A stretch of DNA of 64,000 bases from Bacteroidota bacterium (GTDB lineage Bacteria; Bacteroidota; Bacteroidia; Bacteroidales; Tenuifilaceae): assembly GCA_029560875.1 (NCBI GenBank), contig JAKQKB010000055.1:119178-183177 (forward strand). The letters run 5' to 3'. A program made the position numbers and the translations under genes. The notes beneath the pieces were generated by a model. The model ran no database searches, had not been told where the DNA came from, and saw only the letters and a program-made list of their open reading frames with translations. Shown here piece after piece: positions 36,215-44,037 of this stretch (position 1 is its first letter; every line of letters begins with the position of its first letter).

Positions 36215-38692
36215 TTAAATTATTAGTTTATTTATCAGATTAAAAAATTCATCGGGGTCAATAGGCTTGGCTATAATTGCATTACATCCCGCATCAATGC
36301 ATGATTTCCCTTCATCATGAATTGTATTAGCCGTTTGAGTAATAATTGGTACTGCTTTATTATTTTGACGGATTACTCTGGCTGCCTCTACTCCATTCAT
36401 AAAGGGAAGTTGGATATCCAGCAGAATTAGGTTTAAATTATTGTTAATGTTACAAACTTCAATGGCATCTTCGGCATTTTTAACATGAATTAAGCGCACA
36501 TTAGTTCTGCTAAGTAAAGCCTCAATGTATTGATAGCTTATTAAGTCATCTTCAACAATAAGTATAGTTTTGTTCTCCCATGATTGAACTGGTTCTGTAT
36601 TCGTTGGTAAGTTATTTTGTTCAGGTGATTTTTTTGGAATGTAAAGATAGAATGTTGAGCCATGATTAGGAACTGATTCAACTTCAATTCTCCCGCCCAT
36701 TGCAAGGGCAAAACCTTTGGCAATAGCAAGTCCAACGCCAGTTCCTTCATAAAGAGTGAATTGGTCTTCGGCAATATGTTTGTAGAATCGTTCAAATACC
36801 CTTGTTTGAGCTTTTTTAGGGATGCCTATGCCAGTGTCCTTTACAAAGAACTTTAAAGAGGAGGGAGAGTCAGCATAGTATCCAAATTCAACGCTACCTA
36901 CATTAGTAAACTTAATGGCATTTTCAATAAGATGAGCCATTATTTTTTTCACCCTATACACGTCTATGCTGAATACTGCTTGCGAATCGGGGAGCGATTT
37001 AATAAAGCGAAAATTCAGGTTTTTTGCAAGAAAGTCTTCGTTGTTTGAATAGGATTGATACAGCTCTCCAAGTAACTCATTGATATTAAAGTCGGTGTAG
37101 TGTATCTCTAGTTGATTGGTTTCAACTTTCGATAGTTCCAAAATATCCTCAACTATTCTTAAAAGTCTATTCCCTAATTTTTGAACCAATCTTCCATAGT
37201 GCTCCTTATCCTCTTCCGAAACCGAGGGAGATAAAAGGTATTGAGTAAAACCAAGTATCCCGTTTAAAGGTGTGCGAATTTCATGGCTAATATTGCTTAG
37301 GAATGCGCTTTTGACCTTTTCAAGTTCCTTTACTTTTTCCAATGCCTCGGACAAATCTCTCGTTCTTTCTTTAACTAACAGTTCTAATTCATCATTGAAG
37401 TGAAGTAGTTGGTAGTTTATTCGCTTAATTTCCTTATTCTTGTTTCGAAGTTTAAAAATAAACAGAATCGTAAATCCCAATAATATTGTAAGCAGGATTG
37501 CCGAAAATGTTAGGATTGTTTTAACCCGATTGCTTTGCCTTGCCTGCAACTGCTGAAGTTCTAGTTTCGCATTTAAGGCCTGATTGTTCTGTTCGTTTTG
37601 AGCTGTTTCGAGTTGAACTCTTAATTCAGCTATTCGGGAGGTTGTTTTTTCGTTGAAAGATTTCTCGAGGTATTTAATATACTCCTCAAGAGCTAATTTA
37701 GATTTCTCTATATTTCCAGTCTTTTGGTAGTATTCTGAGAGTATTTTGAAACTTTGCATTACCAAATCTGTTTCCTGATTCTGCAATGCAACCCTTTGTC
37801 CTTCTGTAACATTCTTGAAAGCCGAAGACAAATCGCCCTTTTGAAGTTTTACTCTTGCAAGAGCAATTGTACTAAGCGCAATACCATGACTACTCTTCAG
37901 TTGTCTAAAATATTTGTTGGAGAGTTTGTAGTATTCTTCACTTTTATCAAAGTTACCCAAATTCTCATGGGCATTGCCAATGTTGTCGTAAATTGATGCC
38001 AACATCAGAGTATCATTTAACTCAATCCTAATTTTTAAAGATTTATCGAACCATTGGATTGCCTCATCAACGTTGTTTTGTTTTAGGTAACTTAATCCAA
38101 GATTCCCCTGTGTTCGGGCAATATGTCGTAAACTTTGAGTGTTTTTGGAGTAATCTAAACTGAGTTTAAAGTACTCTTCCGCTTCACGATATCTTTCCAG
38201 ATTAAAGTGAATAATTCCTAGGTTGTTGTAGCCGGAGGCTATTCGAATACTATCATTCAGTATTTTGCTAAGTTGAATTGTTTTGTCAATAAACTCTATT
38301 GCCGTTTCGTATCGCGATTGCCTAAGATAGCATGCTCCAATAAGGTTGTAAGCAACTGCCTGATTTGCAGTATCGTTTTTTGAAGCAAAAAACTCCAGCG
38401 CTTTTTTCCCAATGCTAATACCCTCGATATACTTACCCGTGGAATAGCATGCTTGCCCAAACGATAATTGTGCCTTTGCTATTAATGCTTCATCACCTAA
38501 ATTTTTAGCAATTCCTAGAGCACTATCGGCATAAGCATATCTAAGTTCCGGGTTTCCTTGGGCATTGTTGGATTGCTCTATGAGGTGATTTACCTTTATT
38601 ACAATGGAGTCCTTATAAACCACATTCTGCCCAACACACAGCATGGATGCTGAGAGCAATAGTAATGATATGAATAATACAGTATACCTCAT
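36215..38692 (-). CDS. TPR hybrid histidine kinase with receiver domain
   Basis: An ~825-residue sensor. Signal peptide MRYTVLFISLLLLSASMLC, then TPR repeats to about residue 350, one membrane helix near ~390-415, a coiled coil, a HisKA domain with the phospho-accepting His in SNISHEIRTPLNGILGF, HATPase motifs HLIENAIKF, VKDTGIGIP and GTGVGLAIAKG, and a C-terminal receiver with LILLDIQLPFMNG (Asp). The TPR part faces the periplasm. Start 38692 follows from the promoter at 38716-38745; ATG at 38701 is possible, and a longer frame to 38752 would precede the transcription start. No partner regulator is adjacent. Confidence 0.9.
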   Translation of the reverse strand: MRYTVLFISLLLLSASMLCVGQNVVYKDSIVIKVNHLIEQSNNAQGNPELRYAYADSALGIAKNLGDEALIAKAQLSFGQACYSTGKYIEGISIGKKALEFFASKNDTANQAVAYNLIGACYLRQSRYETAIEFIDKTIQLSKILNDSIRIASGYNNLGIIHFNLERYREAEEYFKLSLDYSKNTQSLRHIARTQGNLGLSYLKQNNVDEAIQWFDKSLKIRIELNDTLMLASIYDNIGNAHENLGNFDKSEEYYKLSNKYFRQLKSSHGIALSTIALARVKLQKGDLSSAFKNVTEGQRVALQNQETDLVMQSFKILSEYYQKTGNIEKSKLALEEYIKYLEKSFNEKTTSRIAELRVQLETAQNEQNNQALNAKLELQQLQARQSNRVKTILTFSAILLTILLGFTILFIFKLRNKNKEIKRINYQLLHFNDELELLVKERTRDLSEALEKVKELEKVKSAFLSNISHEIRTPLNGILGFTQYLLSPSVSEEDKEHYGRLVQKLGNRLLRIVEDILELSKVETNQLEIHYTDFNINELLGELYQSYSNNEDFLAKNLNFRFIKSLPDSQAVFSIDVYRVKKIMAHLIENAIKFTNVGSVEFGYYADSPSSLKFFVKDTGIGIPKKAQTRVFERFYKHIAEDQFTLYEGTGVGLAIAKGFALAMGGRIEVESVPNHGSTFYLYIPKKSPEQNNLPTNTEPVQSWENKTILIVEDDLISYQYIEALLSRTNVRLIHVKNAEDAIEVCNINNNLNLILLDIQLPFMNGVEAARVIRQNNKAVPIITQTANTIHDEGKSCIDAGCNAIIAKPIDPDEFFNLINKLII

Positions 38693-38715
38693 ATCAATCA
38701 TTAGTTGTAATCGAA

Positions 38716-38745
38716 CAAATGTAAATTTATTTTGAAGAACACCAA
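38716..38745 (-). promoter_or_regulatory. Promoter for the hybrid kinase
   Basis: Minus-strand TTG (38743-38745), 19 bases, then TACATTTG (38716-38723), an exact match in both elements and spacing. The predicted transcript starts near 38709. Confidence 0.75.
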
Positions 38746-38868
38746 AATTCAATTCAACAATTCAATTATCAAGCAGTTTAATATTTTATGAATAAGTAAA
38801 ATTTTAATTAAACAATAAATATTGTTAGGTAAATCAAGCCTATGAATTAAATATTATGCTGCAATTCA

Positions 38869-38876
38869 TATATTTG
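38869..38876 (+). promoter_or_regulatory. -7 box for the LtaS-like gene
   Basis: TATATTTG matches TAnnTTTG, 17 bases before the ATG at 38893. No clear TTG at 17-23 bases upstream. Confidence 0.4.
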
Positions 38877-38892
38877 CGTAAATCTTTTTAAT

Positions 38893-40854
38893 ATGATAAG
38901 TGCATTTAAGGCATACTTTTCTGGCTTGAAATTTAAAGGGAATTTATACACTCTAATAGTTTGGCGCTTTCTGCTCCTAATGTTCATTTTTACACTAACC
39001 CGACTATTATTCTATATTTTTAACATAGGTTTTTTTCCTAACACCACTTTGGGAGGGCTTTTGAAAATATTTGGGGGAGGAATAAGGTTTGATATCACTG
39101 CAATTCTGTACACAAACTTGCTATACTTTACACTCATGCTTTTACCATTTACTTTCCGATATAATAACCGGTATCAATCTGCACTAAAATATTTATTCAT
39201 AGTTACAAATAGTATTGCAATTGGCGCTAACTGTGCCGACTTTATTTACTTCCAGTTTACATTGCGCCGAACGACTGCTACGGTGTTTAATGAGTTTAAA
39301 AACGAGCAGAATTTGGGTTCTCTTATTCCCGAATTTATTGGTGATTACTGGTATGTATTCATTATTTGGCTTATTTTATCTGCAGCCATAGTTTTACTTT
39401 ATCGAAAAGTTAATAGGCCAAGTTTTCAAAGAGGATTAAAATATCACTTGGTGTATTTTGTAAATGGTCTTATTATAATGCTTATTTCATTTGTGCTGAT
39501 TGTTGGTGGTTTGCGAGGTGGTTTTAGGCATAGCACTAGACCTATCACTTTGAGCAATGCTGGGCAGTACATAAAGGAGCCCCTAGAATCGGCTATTGTG
39601 CTTAATACTCCCTTTGCAATTTATAGAACAATCCAAAAAAAATCGCTCCAAAAGCTCAATTACTTTAATCAGGAGGAACTTGAAACTATTTACACTCCAG
39701 TTCATCGGGAAACTTCTGTTGACTCAATAAAGCGTTCCAATGTGGTTATTTTTATTCTTGAGAGTTTTGGAAGGGAGTACGTGGGACAGTATAACAAGCA
39801 TTTGTTATCCGAAGGTTACCATGGTTTTACCCCATTTTTAGATTCAGTTATAGACCATAGCTTATACTTTAAGCATTCTTTTGCAAATGGACGAAAATCT
39901 ATAGACGCAATGCCGTCTATATTTGCAAGTATCCCAATGATGGTTGAACCTTACTTTTTAACCAGTTACTCGGGGAATCGTATTAACAGTATTGCATCAT
40001 TACTTAGGGCAGAGGGATATCATACGGCTTTTTTTCATGGTGCCCCAAATGGCTCTATGGGATTTCAGGCTTTTGCCAATGTGGCTGGTTTTCAGGAGTA
40101 CTACGGCATGAGTGAATACCCTAGTTCTGAAGGTTACGATGGGATGTGGGGGATTTGGGACGAGGAGTTTTTTCAGTTCTTTGCTAATAAACTGAATGGA
40201 TTTAGTCAGCCTTTCTGTGCGGCAATATTTTCAGTATCATCGCATCATCCGTATAAGGTTCCAGAGAGGTATGAGGGTCGATTTCCAAAGGGAATGCTTC
40301 CAATTCATCAGTGTATAGCCTATACCGATTTCTCTTTGAAACGTTTTTTCGAGACAGCAGCTAAAATGCCATGGTTCGATAATACCCTTTTTGTCTTTAC
40401 TGCTGATCATGGAAATCAAATATACTTCCCAGAGTACAAAACAAACGCTGGTGTCTTTGCTGCTCCAATAGTATTCTATAAACCCGATGGAAGTCTAAAG
40501 CAGGAGGTGGACGATTTGGCACAGCAAATAGATATAATGCCATCCATCCTAGGTTATCTGAACTACCCAAGGCCTTTCATCGCTTTTGGCCGTAACTTGT
40601 TTGATGGTAAACAGCAACCATTTGTAATAAACTATACCGAAGGAACCTATCAATTATTTATGGGCGATTACCTCTACTTGTATAACGGAGTTAATGCTTC
40701 GGGTTTGTATGATTTTAAGACAGATAAATTACTTTCCATCAATTTGATTGGTACTATGCCTGAGGTTGAACTAAGTATGGAGAAAAAATTGAAAGCTATA
40801 ATTCAGCAGTACAACTCCCGGATGATTGAAGATAAATTAACAGTAGCAAGATAG
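38893..40854 (+). CDS. LtaS-family phosphoglycerol/phosphoethanolamine transferase
   Basis: A 653-residue membrane protein: about five N-terminal membrane helices (residues ~10-215), then a periplasmic sulfatase-fold domain. Signatures: VIFILESFGREYVG, ANGRKSIDAMPSI with a serine where LtaS has its catalytic threonine, SSHHPY, and TADHGNQI. Members transfer a phosphorylated headgroup to lipid or glycan. With lipid A genes nearby, a lipid A or glycan-modifying role is possible but not shown. A serine at this position also occurs in Gram-negative relatives I remember. Divergent from the hybrid kinase. Confidence 0.85.
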   Translation: MISAFKAYFSGLKFKGNLYTLIVWRFLLLMFIFTLTRLLFYIFNIGFFPNTTLGGLLKIFGGGIRFDITAILYTNLLYFTLMLLPFTFRYNNRYQSALKYLFIVTNSIAIGANCADFIYFQFTLRRTTATVFNEFKNEQNLGSLIPEFIGDYWYVFIIWLILSAAIVLLYRKVNRPSFQRGLKYHLVYFVNGLIIMLISFVLIVGGLRGGFRHSTRPITLSNAGQYIKEPLESAIVLNTPFAIYRTIQKKSLQKLNYFNQEELETIYTPVHRETSVDSIKRSNVVIFILESFGREYVGQYNKHLLSEGYHGFTPFLDSVIDHSLYFKHSFANGRKSIDAMPSIFASIPMMVEPYFLTSYSGNRINSIASLLRAEGYHTAFFHGAPNGSMGFQAFANVAGFQEYYGMSEYPSSEGYDGMWGIWDEEFFQFFANKLNGFSQPFCAAIFSVSSHHPYKVPERYEGRFPKGMLPIHQCIAYTDFSLKRFFETAAKMPWFDNTLFVFTADHGNQIYFPEYKTNAGVFAAPIVFYKPDGSLKQEVDDLAQQIDIMPSILGYLNYPRPFIAFGRNLFDGKQQPFVINYTEGTYQLFMGDYLYLYNGVNASGLYDFKTDKLLSINLIGTMPEVELSMEKKLKAIIQQYNSRMIEDKLTVAR

Positions 40855-41283
40855 CTAGTTACTAACATTGAAAGCATTGCCACTTGGTGTTACCCTGTAC
40901 TGTTTCAATTTATAACCATTAGCCGGAAATCCATTGTTAGATAAAAAGTATACGGTGTTGCAGTGGGGGCAAATAGCTTTGTACGATTCACTTTTATCAA
41001 TATTAACTGATGCGTTAATGTCAATATGCTGAGGGCAGGTGGCGTCAAAAGCCTTGTACTCATCTTGATCGGCTCTAAAAACGATTACGCCATTGTTTTT
41101 GTAGCCAACACCAGTTTTCTTTACCGATCCAAAAGTTACGTTGAGGTTTGTAAACTCAGGTTCTTGAAGGCTGAAATAAAAATTAACGTAAACATCAGGA
41201 ACTATTTCAGGCTCATCTTTACCACAGCCTACTGAAATAATACAAATAACAATTATTTGAAAAAGAAAAGCTATTTTTGCTCT
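40855..41283 (-). CDS. Lipoprotein with Rieske-like fold and altered iron-sulfur ligands
   Basis: A ~142-residue lipoprotein, signal MRAKIAFLFQIIVICIISVGC (Cys21). The mature part has a Rieske-type layout: a first metal box DATCPQHIDI and a second box ICPHCNTVYFL, then FPANGYKLKQYRVTPSG like the Rieske proline loop. Classic Rieske ligands are C-x-H and C-x-x-H; here the boxes read C-P-Q-H and C-P-H-C, so the cluster, if any, is not the classic type. Start at 41283 (MRAK) gives a normal signal peptide. Its promoter region overlaps the divergent neighbour. Confidence 0.72.
   Translation of the reverse strand, partial: RAKIAFLFQIIVICIISVGCGKDEPEIVPDVYVNFYFSLQEPEFTNLNVTFGSVKKTGVGYKNNGVIVFRADQDEYKAFDATCPQHIDINASVNIDKSESYKAICPHCNTVYFLSNNGFPANGYKLKQYRVTPSGNAFNVSN
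41272..41279 (+). promoter_or_regulatory. -7 box for the basic lipoprotein gene, inside the divergent gene
   Basis: TATTTTTG on the plus strand matches TAnnTTTG; it lies within the first codons of the minus-strand Rieske-like gene. Confidence 0.45.
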
Positions 41284-41301
41284 CATTGGAGGTGGTTTAA
41301 A

Positions 41302-41694
41302 TTGAATTTTGTGCAAATTTACAAAAAGGTTTTCTTTTTATGTTTAATTTTGGTTGTAACAACCTTAAGTTGCTCCAAGGATTTAGCTCCGCAAACGGTA
41401 AAATCCATTCCGGGCAAGTCGGAATGGAAAAGTAACCGTGAGCAACGAAAAAGAGCGCGTCAGGCATTTTGGCATAAACGCCGAAATGCAAGAATTACCA
41501 GAAAATCTGATAGAAACTTAAGAAGGCTTAAGAAAAAATCGGAACGAGCAGAGGCTAAACTTCAGAAAAGGCATATTGATAAGCAAACACCTGAAGTTCA
41601 AAAGAGAATGAAAGAAACAAGAAAAGAAGCAGATCAAAATAACGGAAAGCGAAGCTTACGTCAACGGCTAAAACGTTGGAAGTATAAAAAGTAA
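41302..41694 (+). CDS. Very basic small lipoprotein, unknown function
   Basis: A ~130-residue lipoprotein. Signal segment KKVFFLCLILVVTTLSC with lipidated Cys, then a mature part dominated by Lys and Arg (REQRKRARQAFWHKRRNARI, RRLKKKSERAEAKLQKRHID) and helical. The start is unclear: TTG at 41302 has GGAGGTGG (41288-41295) seven bases upstream, and GTG at 41311 is the alternative. A longer reading from 41257 would begin before the -7 box. The next gene is five bases downstream and strongly acidic. Unknown family; charge suggests binding to an acidic partner or surface polymer. Confidence 0.6.
   Translation: MNFVQIYKKVFFLCLILVVTTLSCSKDLAPQTVKSIPGKSEWKSNREQRKRARQAFWHKRRNARITRKSDRNLRRLKKKSERAEAKLQKRHIDKQTPEVQKRMKETRKEADQNNGKRSLRQRLKRWKYKK
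41314..41321 (-). promoter_or_regulatory. -7 box for the Rieske-like gene
   Basis: Minus-strand TAAATTTG, an exact match, 31 bases before the ATG at 41283. It lies inside the divergent gene's start region, so the two promoters overlap. Confidence 0.45.
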
Positions 41695-41699
41695 ACTCT

Positions 41700-42335
41700 A
41701 TGGATGCAGGAGACTATATTTATATAATCATTGCCATTGTTTTGGCTATTGTTAATGCTGTCGCCAACAAAAAAAAGAAGGATGCAGCTAAGAGGAAATC
41801 AGCAGAACCGCAACCCGAAGAGGTGCTAAGAGACCCTGCCGATATTCTACAGGAAATCCTTATGGGGAAAGGCCAAGGGCCTAAACCTCAAAAAGAGCAG
41901 CCTGAATGGTATACCGAGGAAGATGATTACGAAGAGATTCCATCAAAAAAACAAGAGCCGCAGGAAGAAAAAGCACCTCAGTATTGGAGTTACGAAGTAA
42001 AGGAAGAGCCTGTAAAATCAATTGAGTACGAACAGAGGTACGAGAATATAAGCGAAGAAAAACTTTATCCAACATTCGACACGAAGTTTCTGGATACTCC
42101 CGAGAACGCCAAATTCTCTACTATTGATAACCCTATAAGCATTGAATCATCAATTGAAGAGTTCGACTACGAGAGCCTTTCTGTAAGGGATGACTCAGAG
42201 GAAGAGATGCCCGATATGATTTTTGAGCACGAAAAGGCCATGGAAATGGAGGAATCAGCAGTTACAGTCGCAGATGAGTTTGATGCTAAAAAAGCCATTA
42301 TTTACTCAGAGATTATGCGTCCAAAATACATATAA
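41700..42335 (+). CDS. Membrane-anchored acidic protein, unknown function
   Basis: A 211-residue protein with one N-terminal membrane helix (residues ~5-22, IYIIIAIVLAIVNAVA), a short KKKKDAAKRK stop-transfer, then a low-complexity acidic domain rich in E, D and P. No family was recognised. Positive residues after the helix place the acidic part in the cytoplasm. The gene is five bases after a highly basic lipoprotein gene and is probably co-transcribed with it. It could serve as a charge partner or scaffold, which is inference only. Confidence 0.6.
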   Translation: MDAGDYIYIIIAIVLAIVNAVANKKKKDAAKRKSAEPQPEEVLRDPADILQEILMGKGQGPKPQKEQPEWYTEEDDYEEIPSKKQEPQEEKAPQYWSYEVKEEPVKSIEYEQRYENISEEKLYPTFDTKFLDTPENAKFSTIDNPISIESSIEEFDYESLSVRDDSEEEMPDMIFEHEKAMEMEESAVTVADEFDAKKAIIYSEIMRPKYI

Positions 42336-42430
42336 CAGACTGTTGTCGTGAAAGTTGTTTTTGGTTTGCGGTTACAAGTTTTAACAAAACAATTTTGAAT
42401 ATCAACTAAGCTTTTGTATTAAAAAAACGT

Positions 42431-42438
42431 TATATTTG
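42431..42438 (+). promoter_or_regulatory. -7 box of the greA promoter
   Basis: TATATTTG is an exact TAnnTTTG match, 61 bases before the greA ATG; the leader hairpin lies between. TTTTG at 42412-42416 is upstream at short spacing. Confidence 0.6.
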
Positions 42439-42448
42439 CAAAACAAAA

Positions 42449-42480
42449 GAGTTCCGAGATGTCGGGATTCTTTTTTATTT
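42449..42480 (+). terminator. Terminator-like hairpin in the greA leader
   Basis: A 9-bp stem GAGTTCCGA/TCGGGATTC (two G-T wobbles; 42449-42457 with 42462-42470) with a four-base loop is followed by TTTTTTATTT. It lies between the -7 box and the greA ribosome-binding site. Confidence 0.75.
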
Positions 42481-42487
42481 CATATAC

Positions 42488-42495
42488 AAGGAGGT
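42488..42495 (+). promoter_or_regulatory. Strong Shine-Dalgarno site of greA
   Basis: AAGGAGGT, four bases before the ATG, is unusually strong for a Bacteroidetes gene; most genes here have none. Confidence 0.7.
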
Positions 42496-42499
42496 AAAA

Positions 42500-42973
42500 A
42501 TGTCCAAAGTAATTTACTTGACCGAAGAAGGTTTGATGAAACTACGTAACGAGGTTGAGCACCTTAAAAGCGTAGAGCGCCCTGCTATTTCCAGGATGAT
42601 TGCCGAAGCTAGAGACAAAGGCGATTTATCTGAAAATGCCGAGTATGATGCAGCCAAGGAAGCACAAGGTATGCTGGAACTTCGCATTTCGAAGTTGGAG
42701 GACACTATTGCCAACTCCAGGATTATTGATGAATCGAAAATTGATACCGATAAGGTTCAGATATTGAATAAAGTAAAAATCAAGAACCTCAAAACCAATG
42801 CAGAGTTGGTTTACATGTTGGTGGCTGAATCGGAGGCAAATCTAAAAGAAGGAAAACTCTCCGTAGCAACCCCAATTGCCAAGGCTTTAATTGGTAAAAA
42901 GGTTGGTGACGTGGTTGAGGTTAATGTACCATCGGGTTTGATGAGTTTTAAAATTCTCGACATTTCCCTTTAA
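42500..42973 (+). CDS. greA: Transcription elongation factor GreA
   Basis: A 157-residue factor that rescues backtracked RNA polymerase by stimulating transcript cleavage. The N-terminal coiled coil has the acidic tip in DLSENAEYDAAKEAQ (residues ~38-52), where two acidic residues reach the polymerase active site, and the C-terminal FKBP-like domain has the family end VEVNVPSGLMSFKILDI. The gene has a TATATTTG promoter box, a terminator-like leader hairpin and a strong Shine-Dalgarno site. A HIT-family gene follows after 12 bases. Confidence 0.96.
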   Translation: MSKVIYLTEEGLMKLRNEVEHLKSVERPAISRMIAEARDKGDLSENAEYDAAKEAQGMLELRISKLEDTIANSRIIDESKIDTDKVQILNKVKIKNLKTNAELVYMLVAESEANLKEGKLSVATPIAKALIGKKVGDVVEVNVPSGLMSFKILDISL

Positions 42974-42985
42974 AACCAAAAATAT

Positions 42986-43381
42986 ATGGCAACAATCTTC
43001 TCTCGTATTGTAAAAGGTGAAATCCCCTCGTACAAGGTAGCCGAAGATGAGAGGTTTTATGCTTTTTTGGATATCAACCCATTGGCCGAAGGCCATACGC
43101 TTGTTATCCCCAAACAGGAGGTCGATTATTTATTCGACCTCGACCCCGAAACACTTTCGGGATTAACACTATTTGCCCAGCGCGTGGCGAAAGCGGTTGA
43201 AAAAGTTGTGCCCTGTAAGCGCATCGGTGTTGCAGTGCTGGGTCTTGAAGTCCCTCACGCCCACATTCATTTGGTTCCACTAAACAGGGAATCGGATATA
43301 GATTTTCATAAACCAAAGTTGAAATTAACTCAGGAAAGGCTTGTTGAAATAGCCAGCAATATTGCGAAAGAGTTTAAGTAG
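42986..43381 (+). CDS. HIT-family nucleotide hydrolase
   Basis: A 131-residue histidine-triad protein. The catalytic triad motif VPHAHIHLVPL is at residues ~89-99; the start TIFSRIVKGEIPSYKVAEDE and YAFLDINPLAEGHTLVIPKQ are typical HinT. Members hydrolyse adenosine phosphoramidates and related nucleotides in the cytoplasm. It is 12 bases after greA, probably co-transcribed, and is followed by a strong terminator. Substrate not readable from sequence. Confidence 0.92.
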   Translation: MATIFSRIVKGEIPSYKVAEDERFYAFLDINPLAEGHTLVIPKQEVDYLFDLDPETLSGLTLFAQRVAKAVEKVVPCKRIGVAVLGLEVPHAHIHLVPLNRESDIDFHKPKLKLTQERLVEIASNIAKEFK

Positions 43382-43393
43382 ATTAATAAGTTT

Positions 43394-43428
43394 AAAACTG
43401 CCTCAAATTTGAGGCAGTTTTAATTTTA
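43394..43428 (+). terminator. Intrinsic terminator after greA and the HIT gene
   Basis: A perfect 28-base palindrome (43394-43421, stem AAAACTGCCTCAAA) followed by AATTTTAAAG. It also faces the convergent recX transcript. Confidence 0.8.
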
Positions 43429-43490
43429 AAGCACGCTAATTTTCACATCCTACGAACCTTATTACCTCAAAAAAGTTTCTTAATGCTAGA

Positions 43491-43991
43491 TCAGTCTCCT
43501 TTCACCATTCCATTCACCACATCAATTACCAAGCCCATATCAAATCCGTGCGATACTCCAAAGCGGATTAGTTTATTTTTTAAATCGTAAACCGATTTCG
43601 ATTTGGTTTGCTTGGCTTTTCGTGCAATTAGTTCGAGTAGTTGTGCTTTGTCGGTGCTTGGGTCTATTTGGGTTAGTACTTCATTAATTACATCGGCCGA
43701 AATTCCCTTTGCCCGAAGAGCTGTGGCAATCTTAACTCTACCCCATTTACTAATTCTGCTTTTATCGCGGACAAACATTGCGGCGTACCTTGCGTCATCC
43801 ACAAATTTATCGGAAGTAAGTCGACTTATCACCCAGGAAATATCAGTAGTTTCCATTTTCCACAAAATCATCTTCTGCTTCAAATCCCCAGAACATTTTT
43901 CGCTACGGGCGCATAGGTTCTGTAAGCGCGAAAGCGCTTTTTGCCTGTCTACTTGTTTGATGGTTCTCGTATAGTTTTTAGTATTTTGCAT
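43491..43991 (-). CDS. recX: RecA regulator RecX
   Basis: A 166-residue RecX-family protein made of three-helix repeats that bind and block RecA filaments. Family-like segments are LSRLQNLCARSEKCSGDLKQ, FVDDARYAAMFVRDKSRISKWG, and LRAKGISADVI. It is short but normal for Bacteroidetes. It is downstream of prmC on the same strand with 35 bases between; that gap is filled by a 7-bp repeat array. No recA is in the window. Confidence 0.88.
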   Translation of the reverse strand: MQNTKNYTRTIKQVDRQKALSRLQNLCARSEKCSGDLKQKMILWKMETTDISWVISRLTSDKFVDDARYAAMFVRDKSRISKWGRVKIATALRAKGISADVINEVLTQIDPSTDKAQLLELIARKAKQTKSKSVYDLKNKLIRFGVSHGFDMGLVIDVVNGMVKGD

Positions 43992-43995
43992 TTTA

Positions 43996-44037
43996 TATCT
44001 GATATCTCCTGTCTAATGTCTGGCATCTATCTTCTGC
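43996..44037 (-). repeat. 7-bp phased repeat array between prmC and recX
   Basis: On the minus strand the prmC 3' end runs into GCAGAAG, ATAGATG, CCAGACA, TTAGACA, GGAGATA, TCAGATA: six heptamers of form nnAGAYA, strictly in 7-base steps. It overlaps the prmC stop codon. Confidence 0.65.
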
